From: Halobacillus litoralis | GTDB taxonomy: Bacteria > Bacillota > Bacilli > Bacillales > Halobacillaceae | Reading direction: 5' to 3' | Length of the DNA: 64,000 nt | Assembly (NCBI RefSeq): GCF_004101865.1 | Contig: NZ_CP026118.1 | Coordinates: forward strand, 3,427,001 to 3,491,000 | The notes under the pieces: model-generated | Told to the model about the DNA's origin: nothing | Database searches by the model: none | Seen by the model: the letters and a program-made list of their open reading frames with translations, nothing else | Program-made: the position numbers and the translations under genes | Shown: positions 11,890 through 20,149 of the stretch, in pieces | Numbering within the stretch: position 1 is the stretch's first letter | How the letters are laid out: the number at the start of each line of letters is the position of its first letter

Positions 11890-12075
11890 AGATCGGTGAG
11901 GTAGAGGTGCAGACATCATCAGTAATCAATGGGAGTTTGACAAGCGGAGATCATTGAGGAAAGGGATTGTTTGCCGAAGTGTAGAGCAGTGAGTCAAGCT
12001 GTTAGACGCTGGTGTACATCTGAACAGGAGATACACTGTCATGCATGCTTTTGGGTGCATGGGGCGCTACTGATC
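11890..12075 (+). ncRNA. Lysine riboswitch (L-box) aptamer
   Basis: The untranslated leader holds the hallmark lysine-riboswitch core: GTAGAGGTGC (11901-11910) after the 5' P1 strand, the GCCGAAG block (11973-11979), a paired CACTGTCATGCATGC-type segment near 12034, and the 3' P1 strand GGGCGCTACTGATC (about 12062-12075) whose CTAC can pair with GTAG of the 5' core. The order and spacing match the B. subtilis lysC leader as I remember it. Binding of L-lysine should favour the downstream terminator and turn off the NhaC-family gene. I could not fold it or run a covariance model. Confidence 0.88.
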
Positions 12076-12106
12076 GAAATGGAGGATAATCAAATTGCCG
12101 CAAAAA

Positions 12107-12143
12107 GGCAGTGGTAGGTTATTTTCTATCATTGTCTTTTTTT
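12107..12143 (+). terminator. Riboswitch-controlled terminator (expression platform)
   Basis: GGCAGTGGTAG (12107-12117) pairs with CTATCATTGTC (12126-12136), including G-U pairs, around an 8-nt loop and is followed by a 7-T run. The 5' arm can instead pair with the aptamer's 3' P1 strand (CTAC with GTAG, or ACTG with CAGT), giving the antiterminator expected of an OFF switch. Confidence 0.82.
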
Positions 12144-12213
12144 ATTCCTCAATTTTAATCCACAGTAGCCTTCCAACTCCCGTTACATCATAAGATATAC
12201 GGAGGGGAACAAC

Positions 12214-13776
12214 ATGGAAGGAACCATCTTTTCTTTAATTCCAGCAATATTGATGCTTGTCCTTGTTTTAGTCACAAGGAAGGTGATCCTATCCCTGGGG
12301 ATAGGAATAATCGTAGGAGCATTCATGCTCACACAAATGGATATTGGATCAGGTATTGGTCTGATCTGGTCTATTTTTGCCAGCATTTTTGTAAGTGATG
12401 GCGCGTTGAATATGGGAAGTATCTACCTTTTGGCTTTTTTATTCTTATTAGGTATAATGACTGCTTTTATGACTGCTTCAGGAGGCAGTCTGGCTTTTGG
12501 TAAATGGGCAGTAGAACGCATCCGTACACGACGAGGGGCCCAACTCGTACCGTCTTTATTGGGGATAGTCATCTTCATCGACGACTATTTCAATGCTTTA
12601 GCTGTCGGTCAGGTTGCGAAACCAGTAACCGATCGCTATAAAGTATCCAGAGCCAAACTTGCTTATTATATTGATTCAACCTCAGCTCCTATTACAGTCA
12701 TTTCACCCATATCAAGCTGGGGAGCATATATCATCGGGACCATAGGCAGTATATTGGCAGCCAACGAAATTACGAACTACCAAGCCTTCGAAGCATTTGT
12801 CCTAATGATACCAGCTAACTTATATGTCTTTGCGGCTTTATTACTTGTATTCATGACGATTTATTTCAGGCTGGATATCGGTCCGATGAGAACTCATGAG
12901 AAACGTGCTCTTGAAACAGGGGAATTGAATGACCCTGAAAAAGGAGATGTGCCAGGTGATTTGAATGATGAATTCAAAGAGCATGAAAATGGAAAAATCA
13001 CACATTTGATTTGGCCAATCGTATCTTTGATTGTCGGAACTGTAGCTACAATGGTTATAACAGGAATCCGCAATTCGGAAGGTACCGCGGATATTCTCTC
13101 TATTTTCGCCAATACCAATGTAAACATTTCCTTGTTTACTGGTGGTTTAATAGCAGTCTTCATCGCTTTGGTCCTTTATATAGGGCAACCTCAGCCGAAG
13201 TCAAATGTCATCCGTGTCTTGGCTGAGGGTCTTAAAGCGATGCTGCCTGCCATTTATATTTTGATTTTCGCGTGGATGATTGGTGACATCATCAGCCAAT
13301 TGCAAACAGGTGAGTATTTGGCTCAACAATTCAGTCAAGCAGATATTAATATAGCTTACCTGCCATTTATCATATTCCTGTTATCTGGATTTATGGCTCT
13401 GTCGACAGGGACATCTTGGGGTACATTCGGAATCATGCTGCCAATTGCGGGAGAAATCGCAGCAGTTACTGATCCGACGCTCATTCTGCCTGCACTGTCC
13501 GCCGTCCTCGCGGGTTCGGTATTTGGTGATCATTGTTCACCTATATCAGATACGACGATTCTATCCTCTACTGGAGCGGGAGCGAATCATATCGACCACG
13601 TTCTTACACAGCTTCCGTATGCGATAATTTGTGCGGTTGCAGCTTCAGTGGGATATATTATTTTAGGCCTTTCAGGACAGGTATGGATACCGTTATTGAT
13701 TACATTGGTGATTGTAGCGGTTGTTGCATTGATCATTCACAAAATAAATCCAGCCACTACTTCAACAAGTAAATAG
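12214..13776 (+). CDS. NhaC-family antiporter, probable lysine transporter
   Basis: A polytopic membrane protein of 520 residues, about 11-12 hydrophobic segments, belonging to the NhaC Na+:H+ antiporter superfamily. Diagnostic blocks are the FIDDYFNALAVG motif near residue 125, the STSAPITVISPISSWG stretch after it, and GTSWGTFGIMLP plus FGDHCSPISDTT in the C-terminal half. The gene lies behind a lysine riboswitch. Published comparative work on lysine regulons proposed that riboswitch-linked NhaC-type proteins move lysine, so uptake or exchange of lysine is more likely than plain Na+/H+ antiport. ATG 12214 follows GGAGGGG. It is a single-gene unit closed by a strong terminator. Confidence 0.88.
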   Translation: MEGTIFSLIPAILMLVLVLVTRKVILSLGIGIIVGAFMLTQMDIGSGIGLIWSIFASIFVSDGALNMGSIYLLAFLFLLGIMTAFMTASGGSLAFGKWAVERIRTRRGAQLVPSLLGIVIFIDDYFNALAVGQVAKPVTDRYKVSRAKLAYYIDSTSAPITVISPISSWGAYIIGTIGSILAANEITNYQAFEAFVLMIPANLYVFAALLLVFMTIYFRLDIGPMRTHEKRALETGELNDPEKGDVPGDLNDEFKEHENGKITHLIWPIVSLIVGTVATMVITGIRNSEGTADILSIFANTNVNISLFTGGLIAVFIALVLYIGQPQPKSNVIRVLAEGLKAMLPAIYILIFAWMIGDIISQLQTGEYLAQQFSQADINIAYLPFIIFLLSGFMALSTGTSWGTFGIMLPIAGEIAAVTDPTLILPALSAVLAGSVFGDHCSPISDTTILSSTGAGANHIDHVLTQLPYAIICAVAASVGYIILGLSGQVWIPLLITLVIVAVVALIIHKINPATTSTSK

Positions 13777-13778
13777 AC

Positions 13779-13817
13779 AAAAAAGATAGAGGATGAAAAA
13801 TCCTCTATCTTTTTTAA
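13779..13817 (+). terminator. Rho-independent terminator after the NhaC-family gene
   Basis: A perfect 15-bp stem, AAAAAAGATAGAGGA (13779-13793) with its complement at 13801-13815, has a 7-nt loop. The 3' arm ends in six Ts; the 5' A run makes it potentially bidirectional. Confidence 0.92.
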
Positions 13818-14041
13818 ATCGAGCGGATAATAAAAAATTCAGCCGGTGCTTCATAAGCTGCTTTTCACCTCAAAGACCTGTCTCTTCAGGCCCTTCCTTA
13901 AAACATCACTCCACTTTTAACTACAAGAGGTATACTCTCTGTATCCTTATTATGAATAAAGTTCCCTTCCTGAACAGCATTTTTATTAAGATGAATTTCT
14001 GAAAAATACTTTTTACATTTTCTGAAAATTTTAAATTTATT

Positions 14042-14070
14042 TTGACAAGCTCATTTTTGATGGTTATAAT
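14042..14070 (+). promoter_or_regulatory. Consensus sigma-A promoter for the NSS transporter operon
   Basis: Perfect consensus boxes TTGACA (14042-14047) and TATAAT (14065-14070) are separated by 17 bp. Transcription should start near 14077, leaving a leader of about 98 nt before the transporter start codon. The 220 bases upstream (13818-14041) contain no gene I can support. Confidence 0.85.
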
Positions 14071-14103
14071 TTAAGCAGAAATAATCAGAAAAAAATAAAA
14101 ATT

Positions 14104-14153
14104 TCGAAACATCCTCAGGTCTTTTGAATCATATGTTTTTTTGAGGGTTTCGA
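14104..14153 (+). promoter_or_regulatory. Leader stem-loop of the NSS transporter mRNA
   Basis: TCGAAAC (14104-14110) pairs with GTTTCGA (14147-14153) and CCTCA (14113-14117) with TGAGG (14142-14146), giving a 12-bp stem with a 2-nt bulge. It lies wholly within the predicted leader and ends about 10 nt before the ribosome binding site. No T run follows, so it is not a simple terminator. Its function is unknown. Confidence 0.5.
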
Positions 14154-14174
14154 TAACTCAGGGAGGTCTTTCAC

Positions 14175-15701
14175 ATGGAAAATCGTGCACAATGGGGAAC
14201 ACGAGCTGGTTTTATACTAGCAGCCGTTGGTTCGGCAATCGGTTTAGGAAATATCTGGCGTTTTCCGGCAGTAGCTTATGAAAACGGTGGAGGGGCATTT
14301 TTCATACCTTATTTATTTGCTCTTTTGACAGCGGGTATTCCGTTGTTAGTCATGGAATTTACAATCGGTCACAAGTACCGTGGTTCTGCACCGCTTTCTT
14401 TCTTTAGAATGAATAAGAAAGCAGAATGGCTGGGATGGTGGGCTGTATTAGTATCTTTCGTCATCTCGACTTACTATGCCGTCATAATCGGCTGGGCTAT
14501 TTCGTATAGTATCTTCGCTTTCAATCTTTCTTGGGGAGACGATACAGAAGGCTTTTTGTTCAATGAATATTTGCAATTATCTGTAGATCCTGGTCAAACA
14601 GGAAGCCTTGTACCTGGTGTTCTGATTCCACTTCTTATTGTTTGGGTCATTACGTTGGGGGTTCTCTTCAAAGGAGTTAAAAAGGGAATTGAAGCAGCTA
14701 ACAAAATTTTCATTCCGACGCTTGTCGTTCTATTTTTGATCATCGTGATCAGAGCGATCACTCTACCTGGTGCAGCAGAAGGTTTGCAAACGTTCTTCGC
14801 ACCAAACTTTGATGCGATTACAAACAGCTCGGTGTGGGTAGCCGCTTATGGTCAAATTTTCTTCAGTTTATCGATTGCTTTTGCTATTATGATCACTTAT
14901 TCCAGTTACCTTCCGAAAAAATCGGATATTACAAATAACGCTTTCATTGCTGGATTCAGTAACTCTGGTTTTGAATTATTAGCTGGTATCGGAGTTTTTG
15001 GAGCCCTAGGTTTCATGGCATCTCAAAATAACGTTCCTGTAGATGAGGTTGTAAGTGGAGGTGTGGGGTTAGCCTTTGTGGTCTTCCCACAAATCATTAA
15101 CGAGTTTCCTGCCTTAAATGGTCTTTTCGGATTCTTGTTCTTCTTATCTCTAGTATTGGCAGGTTTGTCTTCTTTAATTTCGATATCGGAAACTTATGTA
15201 GCCGCTTTAAGCGAGAAGTTGGGATTATCAAGAAAAGCAGCAGTAGGATTTGGTGGCGGTCTAGCAGCTATTATCTCGCTATTATTTGCAACACAAGGTG
15301 GTTTGTTCTTCCTTGATGCGGCAGACTATTTCATCAATCAATTCGGTGTAGCTTTCGTCGGATTAGTTGAAGTTGTTGTCATTGCCTGGTTCTTACGTAG
15401 TCTTGGTGATTTCCAAAACCATGCGAATGGCATTTCCGATATCCGTCTGGGTGGATGGTGGAAGATTTGTCTTGGAGTCATCACACCACTTGTACTAGGA
15501 TTTATGATGTTCGATCTTTTCAAAACGAACCTTCTTAGACAATTTGATACCGAGACCGGTAACTATGAAGGCTACACAGATGGCTTCATTTTATTCGGTG
15601 GTTGGTTTGTTGCTGCATTCGCAATCGTTATCGGTTTCCTAATGACTCTTAAACGTTGGGATTCCAAAGCTCTTGGGGATGAAAATAAGGAGGTAGGCTA
15701 A
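14175..15701 (+). CDS. Sodium-dependent amino acid transporter, NSS (SNF) family, MetP-like
   Basis: A 508-residue symporter of the neurotransmitter:sodium symporter family (LeuT fold) with about 11-12 membrane helices. TM1 carries the unwound Na+/substrate motif in AAVGSAIGLGNIWRFP, and TM2 begins NGGGAFFIPY. The family couples inward Na+ movement to amino acid uptake, which suits a Na+-rich habitat. A 32-residue MetS-type subunit gene follows directly, suggesting a methionine/alanine importer like MetP-MetS of Corynebacterium. ATG 14175 is preceded by GGGAGG and a consensus sigma-A promoter. The substrate is inference. Confidence 0.92.
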   Translation: MENRAQWGTRAGFILAAVGSAIGLGNIWRFPAVAYENGGGAFFIPYLFALLTAGIPLLVMEFTIGHKYRGSAPLSFFRMNKKAEWLGWWAVLVSFVISTYYAVIIGWAISYSIFAFNLSWGDDTEGFLFNEYLQLSVDPGQTGSLVPGVLIPLLIVWVITLGVLFKGVKKGIEAANKIFIPTLVVLFLIIVIRAITLPGAAEGLQTFFAPNFDAITNSSVWVAAYGQIFFSLSIAFAIMITYSSYLPKKSDITNNAFIAGFSNSGFELLAGIGVFGALGFMASQNNVPVDEVVSGGVGLAFVVFPQIINEFPALNGLFGFLFFLSLVLAGLSSLISISETYVAALSEKLGLSRKAAVGFGGGLAAIISLLFATQGGLFFLDAADYFINQFGVAFVGLVEVVVIAWFLRSLGDFQNHANGISDIRLGGWWKICLGVITPLVLGFMMFDLFKTNLLRQFDTETGNYEGYTDGFILFGGWFVAAFAIVIGFLMTLKRWDSKALGDENKEVG

Positions 15702-15702
15702 T

Positions 15703-15801
15703 ATGACAGCTGGTGCTATTACAATGATGGTTATTGGTATGGTCGTAATTTGGGGAGGACTTGCTGCAAGTATTATGAATGCAGTGAAAAAATCCAAATA
15801 A
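15703..15801 (+). CDS. metS: MetS-type NSS transporter small subunit (32 aa)
   Basis: This tiny gene begins one base after the transporter stop, with AAGGAGG 8-13 nt upstream. It encodes 32 residues: a short N-terminus, one transmembrane helix (MMVIGMVVIWGGLAASIM) and a basic tail NAVKKSK. The size, single helix and position match the MetS family of small NSS transporter subunits, required for transport activity in Corynebacterium glutamicum MetPS. It ends at a strong terminator, so the two genes form one operon. The assignment rests on architecture, a conserved-looking W-G-G segment and context. Confidence 0.82.
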   Translation: MTAGAITMMVIGMVVIWGGLAASIMNAVKKSK

Positions 15802-15809
15802 AAAATAAG

Positions 15810-15846
15810 GGCGCCACACTTGAAAAAGTGCGGCGCTTATTTTTTT
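15810..15846. terminator. Bidirectional terminator between the NSS operon and lytH
   Basis: GCGCC(A)CACTT pairs with AAGTG(C)GGCGC around a short loop. A-rich sequence lies on one side and TTATTTTTTTATTT on the other, so it can terminate both the plus-strand NSS operon and the minus-strand lytH gene that ends at 15845. Confidence 0.85.
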
Positions 15847-16789
15847 ATTTGGCCATCCGTTCCCATTTTCTCAGAAAAGGATAGGGATCGAAGGACCATT
15901 CATTTTTTCCATTGTCTTGATACATTCCGTAATGCAAATGAGGAGGGAATTTACCGGATGTCCCTGGTGGTCCATAACCAGATGCTCCTACAGCTCCAAT
16001 TACATCTCCAGGCTGCACGATGTCCCCAACTTTCACATCTTCAGCAAAGTTTTGAAGGTGGGCATAATAATGGTATATATTGTAAATATCCCGTATTCCG
16101 ATGCGCCACCCTCCGAACTTGTTCCATCCTTTCATTTCGATGACTCCGTAAGTCGTGGACTTGACCGGTACGCCATAATTCGCAAAGATATCTGTTCCTT
16201 CGTGAACTCTTCTGCCACCGAAGCCACGCGCATCTCCCCACGTACTTCTGAAGCTGTAATTCGCTTGTTTAGGTAATGGGAAGTCACGATTAGTCAACTG
16301 GACAGTTTGGAATTTTTTAAAGACTTCTGCTGTATTCATTATGGTCTGTACAGTCAGGTCTCGTTTATAATAATTCCATAGTGCAATTTTGATATCTTCT
16401 TCTGTGGTTCCGTATGACTTGATGTAGTTCCCAAGGGACCATAAGAGATCTTCATCATTTTCAATTTGTACATTTCCATCACCATTCCCATCAGAACCCC
16501 AACCTGTAGGGAATAGGTGGGCAGGCATTTCCCCAGCAGTCCCAGTCCAAAACATAGGGTCGACTTGTATGGCTGTTATCCTGCCATCTTCCGGGTCATC
16601 ATGTACTTGTCGTTCATATTGATCGATAGCTGCCAAGTACTCCCAGGGGATATCAGTAATTACGGAAGTTTTTTTATAAAGAGCCATTCGATCTTTACTT
16701 TCTTCATCTGCATGAATAGTTTCAGCGTGAAAGAAGCAGCTCATTAAAAGGCATAAAATCATTAGACCGAAATATTTCATATAGTTCAC
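15845..16789 (-). CDS. lytH: Sporulation M23 peptidase LytH (L-Ala-D-Glu endopeptidase)
   Basis: A 314-residue exported protein with a signal sequence (MKYFGLMILCLLMSCFF) and a C-terminal M23/LytM zinc peptidase domain. Visible metal ligands are His and Asp in RRVHEGTDI and the HLHYG motif; the loop VGASGYGPPGTSG is typical of the active site. The N-terminal half contains an EYLAAIDQYER segment seen in LytH. In B. subtilis LytH trims cortex peptidoglycan side chains late in sporulation, leaving the single L-alanine of spore cortex. It is convergent with the NSS operon and 71 nt downstream of yutC on the same strand. No sigma-G/K promoter was verified. Confidence 0.88.
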   Translation of the reverse strand: MNYMKYFGLMILCLLMSCFFHAETIHADEESKDRMALYKKTSVITDIPWEYLAAIDQYERQVHDDPEDGRITAIQVDPMFWTGTAGEMPAHLFPTGWGSDGNGDGNVQIENDEDLLWSLGNYIKSYGTTEEDIKIALWNYYKRDLTVQTIMNTAEVFKKFQTVQLTNRDFPLPKQANYSFRSTWGDARGFGGRRVHEGTDIFANYGVPVKSTTYGVIEMKGWNKFGGWRIGIRDIYNIYHYYAHLQNFAEDVKVGDIVQPGDVIGAVGASGYGPPGTSGKFPPHLHYGMYQDNGKNEWSFDPYPFLRKWERMAK

Positions 16790-16860
16790 CTACATTTTTT
16801 TGATACCTTTAGCATTAAACAGGAAGCTGATTCTTATGTTTGGAAAAATTGGGTTGCCGT

Positions 16861-17490
16861 TTAATTTTCCATCCCTGTCTTATCTTTCGTATCCATATTC
16901 GGCCCGACGTTCGGCTGATTAGAGTTTTCTTCCTGGACTTTTCCTTGTGGTGAGTTCTTCATTTTTTTAATAATACTGTCAATCGTGTCATTATATCCTT
17001 GGTCATAAACTGTCGAATTGCTCAAGCTTTGGATATCACCAAAAGAAGCGGGGTTGTCAGAGACATATACATGATAAAAGCTTGGCACTAGGGAATATGC
17101 GGTTTTCTGTACCATATCTGCAGCTGATTCTCGATCAGTGTCGTCTGCTTTTTTATAGGCTACCAGAACTTCATTGTCTGTTACTACAGTAGCTACGTCT
17201 TCGAATTTGTCATAACGAAGGATCATTCTTGAAATCATATCTGCCATTTGTTCGCGATTGACTTTAATTTCTCTATTTTTTTCTGTGTCTTGGTTGAGCT
17301 GTTGTTTATTGAATCTTACATATCCGACTTGGCCATCCTTCGGTTTGTCGTTGTACCCATCCATTGCGTTTCCATTCAAAGTATCATCATCCATCATATT
17401 CTTCGCTTCTTCCTCTTTCATTTCTTGACATCCTGCTGCAATCAAGGCGAATAGAGTAAAAAAGATCGTGATTTTCATTAATTTATTCAA
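16861..17490 (-). CDS. yutC: YhcN/YlaJ-family sporulation lipoprotein (YutC-like)
   Basis: This 209-residue lipoprotein has a signal peptide ending in the lipobox IAAGC (Cys20), an acidic linker and a C-terminal YhcN/YlaJ domain with the KVNREQMADMISRMIL and ATVVTDNEVLVAYKK segments. Members are found in the spore inner membrane or coat and affect germination or outgrowth; the molecular role is unknown. In B. subtilis yutC lies near lytH, and here the two are in line on the minus strand. A good ribosome binding site (AAGGAGG) precedes the ATG at 17490. Confidence 0.88.
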   Translation of the reverse strand: MNKLMKITIFFTLFALIAAGCQEMKEEEAKNMMDDDTLNGNAMDGYNDKPKDGQVGYVRFNKQQLNQDTEKNREIKVNREQMADMISRMILRYDKFEDVATVVTDNEVLVAYKKADDTDRESAADMVQKTAYSLVPSFYHVYVSDNPASFGDIQSLSNSTVYDQGYNDTIDSIIKKMKNSPQGKVQEENSNQPNVGPNMDTKDKTGMEN

Positions 17491-17629
17491 TGTAGTTCCT
17501 CCTTGAAAATAATATCGTGATAGTTCTTAGATTGGTCATTTTCAAAAGAAACATACCTTTTTCCCGAACTTGCGATTCCGTCATTAATATCAAATGTGAT
17601 ACACTATTGTTAGGATAGAGGTGAGAGAA

Positions 17630-17905
17630 GTGGTCGAACTATTCGGTAAAACATATGAGGTTTTAGAAGATCATCAAGAAGCTTTTCAACAAGAGGAAGT
17701 GGAAGGACGCTTCAGTGATATTTTGAATAAATATGATTTCATTGTAGGAGATTGGGGGTATGGCCAGCTCCGTCTTAAAGGTTTTTATGATGATCAAAAT
17801 TCTAAAGCTACATTTGATACGAAGATCAGTACGTTGGAAGATTATTTATATGAATACTGTAATTTTGGATGTTCATATTTTGTATTAAAACGGATAAGAA
17901 ATTAA
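17630..17905 (+). CDS. yutD: YutD family protein (DUF1027)
   Basis: A 91-residue cytosolic protein with the DFIVGDWGYGQLRLKGFY block and a C-terminal CNFGCSYFVL segment that mark the YutD/DUF1027 family, found widely in Firmicutes and of unknown function. I chose GTG 17630 because GAGGTG lies 6-7 nt upstream; GTG 17621 would overlap that site but is in frame and would add three residues. It is divergent from yutC and ends at a bidirectional terminator. Confidence 0.82.
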   Translation: MVELFGKTYEVLEDHQEAFQQEEVEGRFSDILNKYDFIVGDWGYGQLRLKGFYDDQNSKATFDTKISTLEDYLYEYCNFGCSYFVLKRIRN

Positions 17906-17906
17906 A

Positions 17907-17942
17907 AGCCGACGCGCTTCGTAAAAGCACGTCGGTTTTTTT
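17907..17942. terminator. Bidirectional terminator between yutD and the minus-strand glpX operon
   Basis: CCGACG pairs with CGTCGG and, after a C-A mismatch, GCTT with AAGC. A 7-T run follows on the plus strand and an AAAA run precedes, so it can serve both the plus-strand yutD and the converging minus-strand genes. Confidence 0.8.
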
Positions 17943-18229
17943 CAATGTTTTTCTTCTGAAGGCTTAAGGTCCTCATCTGTTTCATCATGAAGTGGATGGG
18001 CTCCATCTTCTTGACGGGGCAGATCCTGGTGCAGTGCTTTATTTTCATAGTTGAAAGCACTATAGTATCTTTGCTTCTCTGTCCATGGAGCACTTTTTTC
18101 GTTGTTTACGGGTTCGTACTTGTTTCGAGGTGCACCATAAGGGCCCTCGGGTAGTTGCTCAGGAGTTAAAAAGTTTCGTTGGGCTTCAACATTGGCGAAA
18201 TCCGAATATTGATCTTTACCTTTTCCCAT
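17942..18229 (-). CDS. Conserved small hydrophilic protein, function unknown
   Basis: This frame encodes 95 residues from the ATG at 18229, which follows GGAGGTTTTTTT; in-frame starts further upstream run into the preceding gene. The protein is hydrophilic, rich in Asn, Glu, Pro and Tyr, with no membrane segment and no cysteine. The N-terminal half (NFLTPEQLPEGPYGAPRN) looks like a conserved, partly disordered motif, and the C-terminal half is acidic. I have a faint memory of similar proteins in other Bacillaceae but cannot name a family. It is the third gene of a glpX-DUF3055 operon and ends at a shared terminator. Confidence 0.7.
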   Translation of the reverse strand: MGKGKDQYSDFANVEAQRNFLTPEQLPEGPYGAPRNKYEPVNNEKSAPWTEKQRYYSAFNYENKALHQDLPRQEDGAHPLHDETDEDLKPSEEKH

Positions 18230-18281
18230 AAAAAAACCTCCTTCAAGCTTTAGTTTAGCCAGGGGAAGTTTCTTTATTCTC

Positions 18282-18548
18282 TCATAACAAGTAGGGAAGG
18301 TAATTGCGAAGTTCCTCTGCCTCCATCGCACTTAACTGGAACATATGCTCGAGGTGCCCGTCTTGGTTAATGTTTTCCAAATCCAATAAAGCTTGACGGT
18401 TTTTCGGCAAGTTGATGACCATTGTCTGGTTATTGAAATACTCGGCTCTCATTAAAGCGAGCTCAAACCGATGGGTTCCAGTGGTAAAGGATACGAAGCG
18501 AGTGCTTGTATCTTGAGTGATATCCTCAAGAAGAGGTCGTTCAGCCAT
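18282..18548 (-). CDS. DUF3055 family protein
   Basis: The protein is 88 residues. The order of conserved blocks, a TRFVSF strand, FELALMRAEYFN, then a C-terminal LEHMFQLSAMEAEELRNYL helix, matches the small DUF3055 family of Bacilli, whose function is unknown. It lies 14 nt after glpX on the minus strand, with its ATG at 18548 preceded by GGAG, and 52 nt before the small hydrophilic gene. The tight spacing argues for one transcript. Confidence 0.75.
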   Translation of the reverse strand: MAERPLLEDITQDTSTRFVSFTTGTHRFELALMRAEYFNNQTMVINLPKNRQALLDLENINQDGHLEHMFQLSAMEAEELRNYLPYLL

Positions 18549-18562
18549 AAACTCATCATCTC

Positions 18563-19537
18563 CTATTCTTCGTTGGTCTTTAAGTGGGGCTTGAGGTTCA
18601 AATGATGATGGGCCTTTACATATCGGACTGTCATAGTTTTTGCCCGCATTACTATGGAGTCTGTTTCTGCAAGGTCCCCGCCCAGGAATTTCACACCATT
18701 CAATAATTCACCCTCTGTTACTCCTGTACAAGCGAAGATGGCATCATCGCTTTTTACAAGGTCATTAAGAGTGAGGAGTTCAGATGGGTTTTCGATACCC
18801 ATATCATGACAGCGGGTAATCTCTGCCTCATTTTGTGGAGCCAGGCGAGCTTGCATATCGCCTCCTAGACTCTTCACAGCTGCAGCGGTTATGACTCCTT
18901 CAGGTGCTCCACCGGTGCCGATGAAAAGGTCTACGCCTGTTTGTGGAAGGCAGGTAGCAATTGCAGCAGCGATGTCTCCATCACCGAACAATTTGATACG
19001 GGCGCCTTTTTCAATGACACGATCGATGATTTCCTGGTGGCGATCGCGTTCCTGAATGATGACAGTTAAATCTCTTACGCGCTTGTTGTTGGCGCGAGCG
19101 ACAATATCAATCGTCCGTTCAATGGGATCGTCGATACTAATAAGGCCTTTGGCATTTTTTCCTACTGCAACCTTGTCCATATACATGTCAGGAGCATGTA
19201 AAAGGGCACCACGTTCCGCAGCAGCAATTACAGCTACCCCATTATTATGTCCTTTTGATACAATGCTAGTCCCTTCTAATGGATCGACAGCTATATCAAC
19301 AGCCGGGCCGGCTTTATTTCCCAGTTTCTCACCTATATAAAGCATCGGTGCTTCATCCATCTCACCTTCACCAATTACAACGACGCCATCCATAGAAACG
19401 GAATCGAACATCGTTCGCATTGCCGTAGTGGCGGCATCATCTGCGCTTATTTTGTCTCCACGCCCCATCCATTGTGCGGAAGCAAGGGCAGCAGCTTCTG
19501 TTACTCGTACAAGTTCTAAGGCTAATTCTCTCTCCAT
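18563..19537 (-). CDS. glpX: Class II fructose-1,6-bisphosphatase GlpX
   Basis: A gluconeogenic enzyme of 324 residues that hydrolyses fructose-1,6-bisphosphate to fructose-6-phosphate with Mg2+ or Mn2+. Diagnostic motifs are [15 protein letters not shown] (about residue 57), VDPLEGTS (about 87) and GTGGAPEGV (about 208), all of which contribute to the metal and substrate site. The length is standard. GGAGGAG precedes the ATG at 19537. It heads a minus-strand operon with a DUF3055 gene and a small hydrophilic protein. Carbon-flow partners in the window are pgi and pckA. Confidence 0.95.
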   Translation of the reverse strand: MERELALELVRVTEAAALASAQWMGRGDKISADDAATTAMRTMFDSVSMDGVVVIGEGEMDEAPMLYIGEKLGNKAGPAVDIAVDPLEGTSIVSKGHNNGVAVIAAAERGALLHAPDMYMDKVAVGKNAKGLISIDDPIERTIDIVARANNKRVRDLTVIIQERDRHQEIIDRVIEKGARIKLFGDGDIAAAIATCLPQTGVDLFIGTGGAPEGVITAAAVKSLGGDMQARLAPQNEAEITRCHDMGIENPSELLTLNDLVKSDDAIFACTGVTEGELLNGVKFLGGDLAETDSIVMRAKTMTVRYVKAHHHLNLKPHLKTNEE

Positions 19538-19674
19538 ATCATTTCTCCTCCGATTCTTCTAGATCTGCTTAGGCTAACATGAATCTTAAATAGACATACT
19601 TTTTTAATTAAAACCATGAATTATGTTATCATATTTATGGAATCTGTGTGAAAAAGTTTTTTGGAGGTATAAGC

Positions 19675-20112
19675 ATGTACTTTGTGAACAGGGCAAAAAT
19701 CGAAGAAATTTTAAATTATATGGAAAAAATCCAATCAGAATACAAGCAACATTCTTTTAGTGATTTTGCCGAGCTTCTGCTGCTCGAACGTTTGACACAT
19801 TTGAGTGTTGAGGCAATCATTGATGTGGGTAACATGATGATTGATGGATTTATTATGAGAGACCCTGGCAGCTATGAAGATATCATTGATATTCTTACTG
19901 ATGAGAAAGTATTGCCAGTAGATGAACAAGAGGGATACAAACGGTTCATCCAATTGAGGAAAGTGGTTGTCCAACATTATACGAATATTCCTCATACTGA
20001 TGTGGAAAAAGTATGGAATGATCAATGGACTTCTATTGAAAATTTTCCTGTACGTGTGAGGGAATATTTAGATAACGAATTGGGCCCAGTTTCAGCATTT
20101 TCGAAAAACTGA
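19675..20112 (+). CDS. yutE: HEPN-domain protein, DUF86/HepT-like (YutE)
   Basis: The protein is 145 residues from ATG 19675, preceded by GGAGGTATAAGC. It is all-helical, with the DUF86/HepT arrangement: LERLTHLSVEAIIDVGNMM and a late R95-x5-H101-Tyr segment that fits the HEPN RNase motif (R-x4-6-H). HepT proteins are usually the toxin half of a toxin-antitoxin pair with an MNT nucleotidyltransferase; no MNT gene is adjacent. Like B. subtilis YutE, it stands beside yutF, a HAD phosphatase 37 nt downstream. Whether it has RNase activity is unknown. Confidence 0.85.
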   Translation: MYFVNRAKIEEILNYMEKIQSEYKQHSFSDFAELLLLERLTHLSVEAIIDVGNMMIDGFIMRDPGSYEDIIDILTDEKVLPVDEQEGYKRFIQLRKVVVQHYTNIPHTDVEKVWNDQWTSIENFPVRVREYLDNELGPVSAFSKN

Positions 20113-20149
20113 TGTGTCAAGAAGCTTGATGAAAAGGTTGTGGAATTGA

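Noticed and set aside
13793..14002. 69-codon plus-strand frame beyond the NhaC terminator
   Set aside because: It starts inside the terminator stem and has no ribosome binding site or protein-like character.
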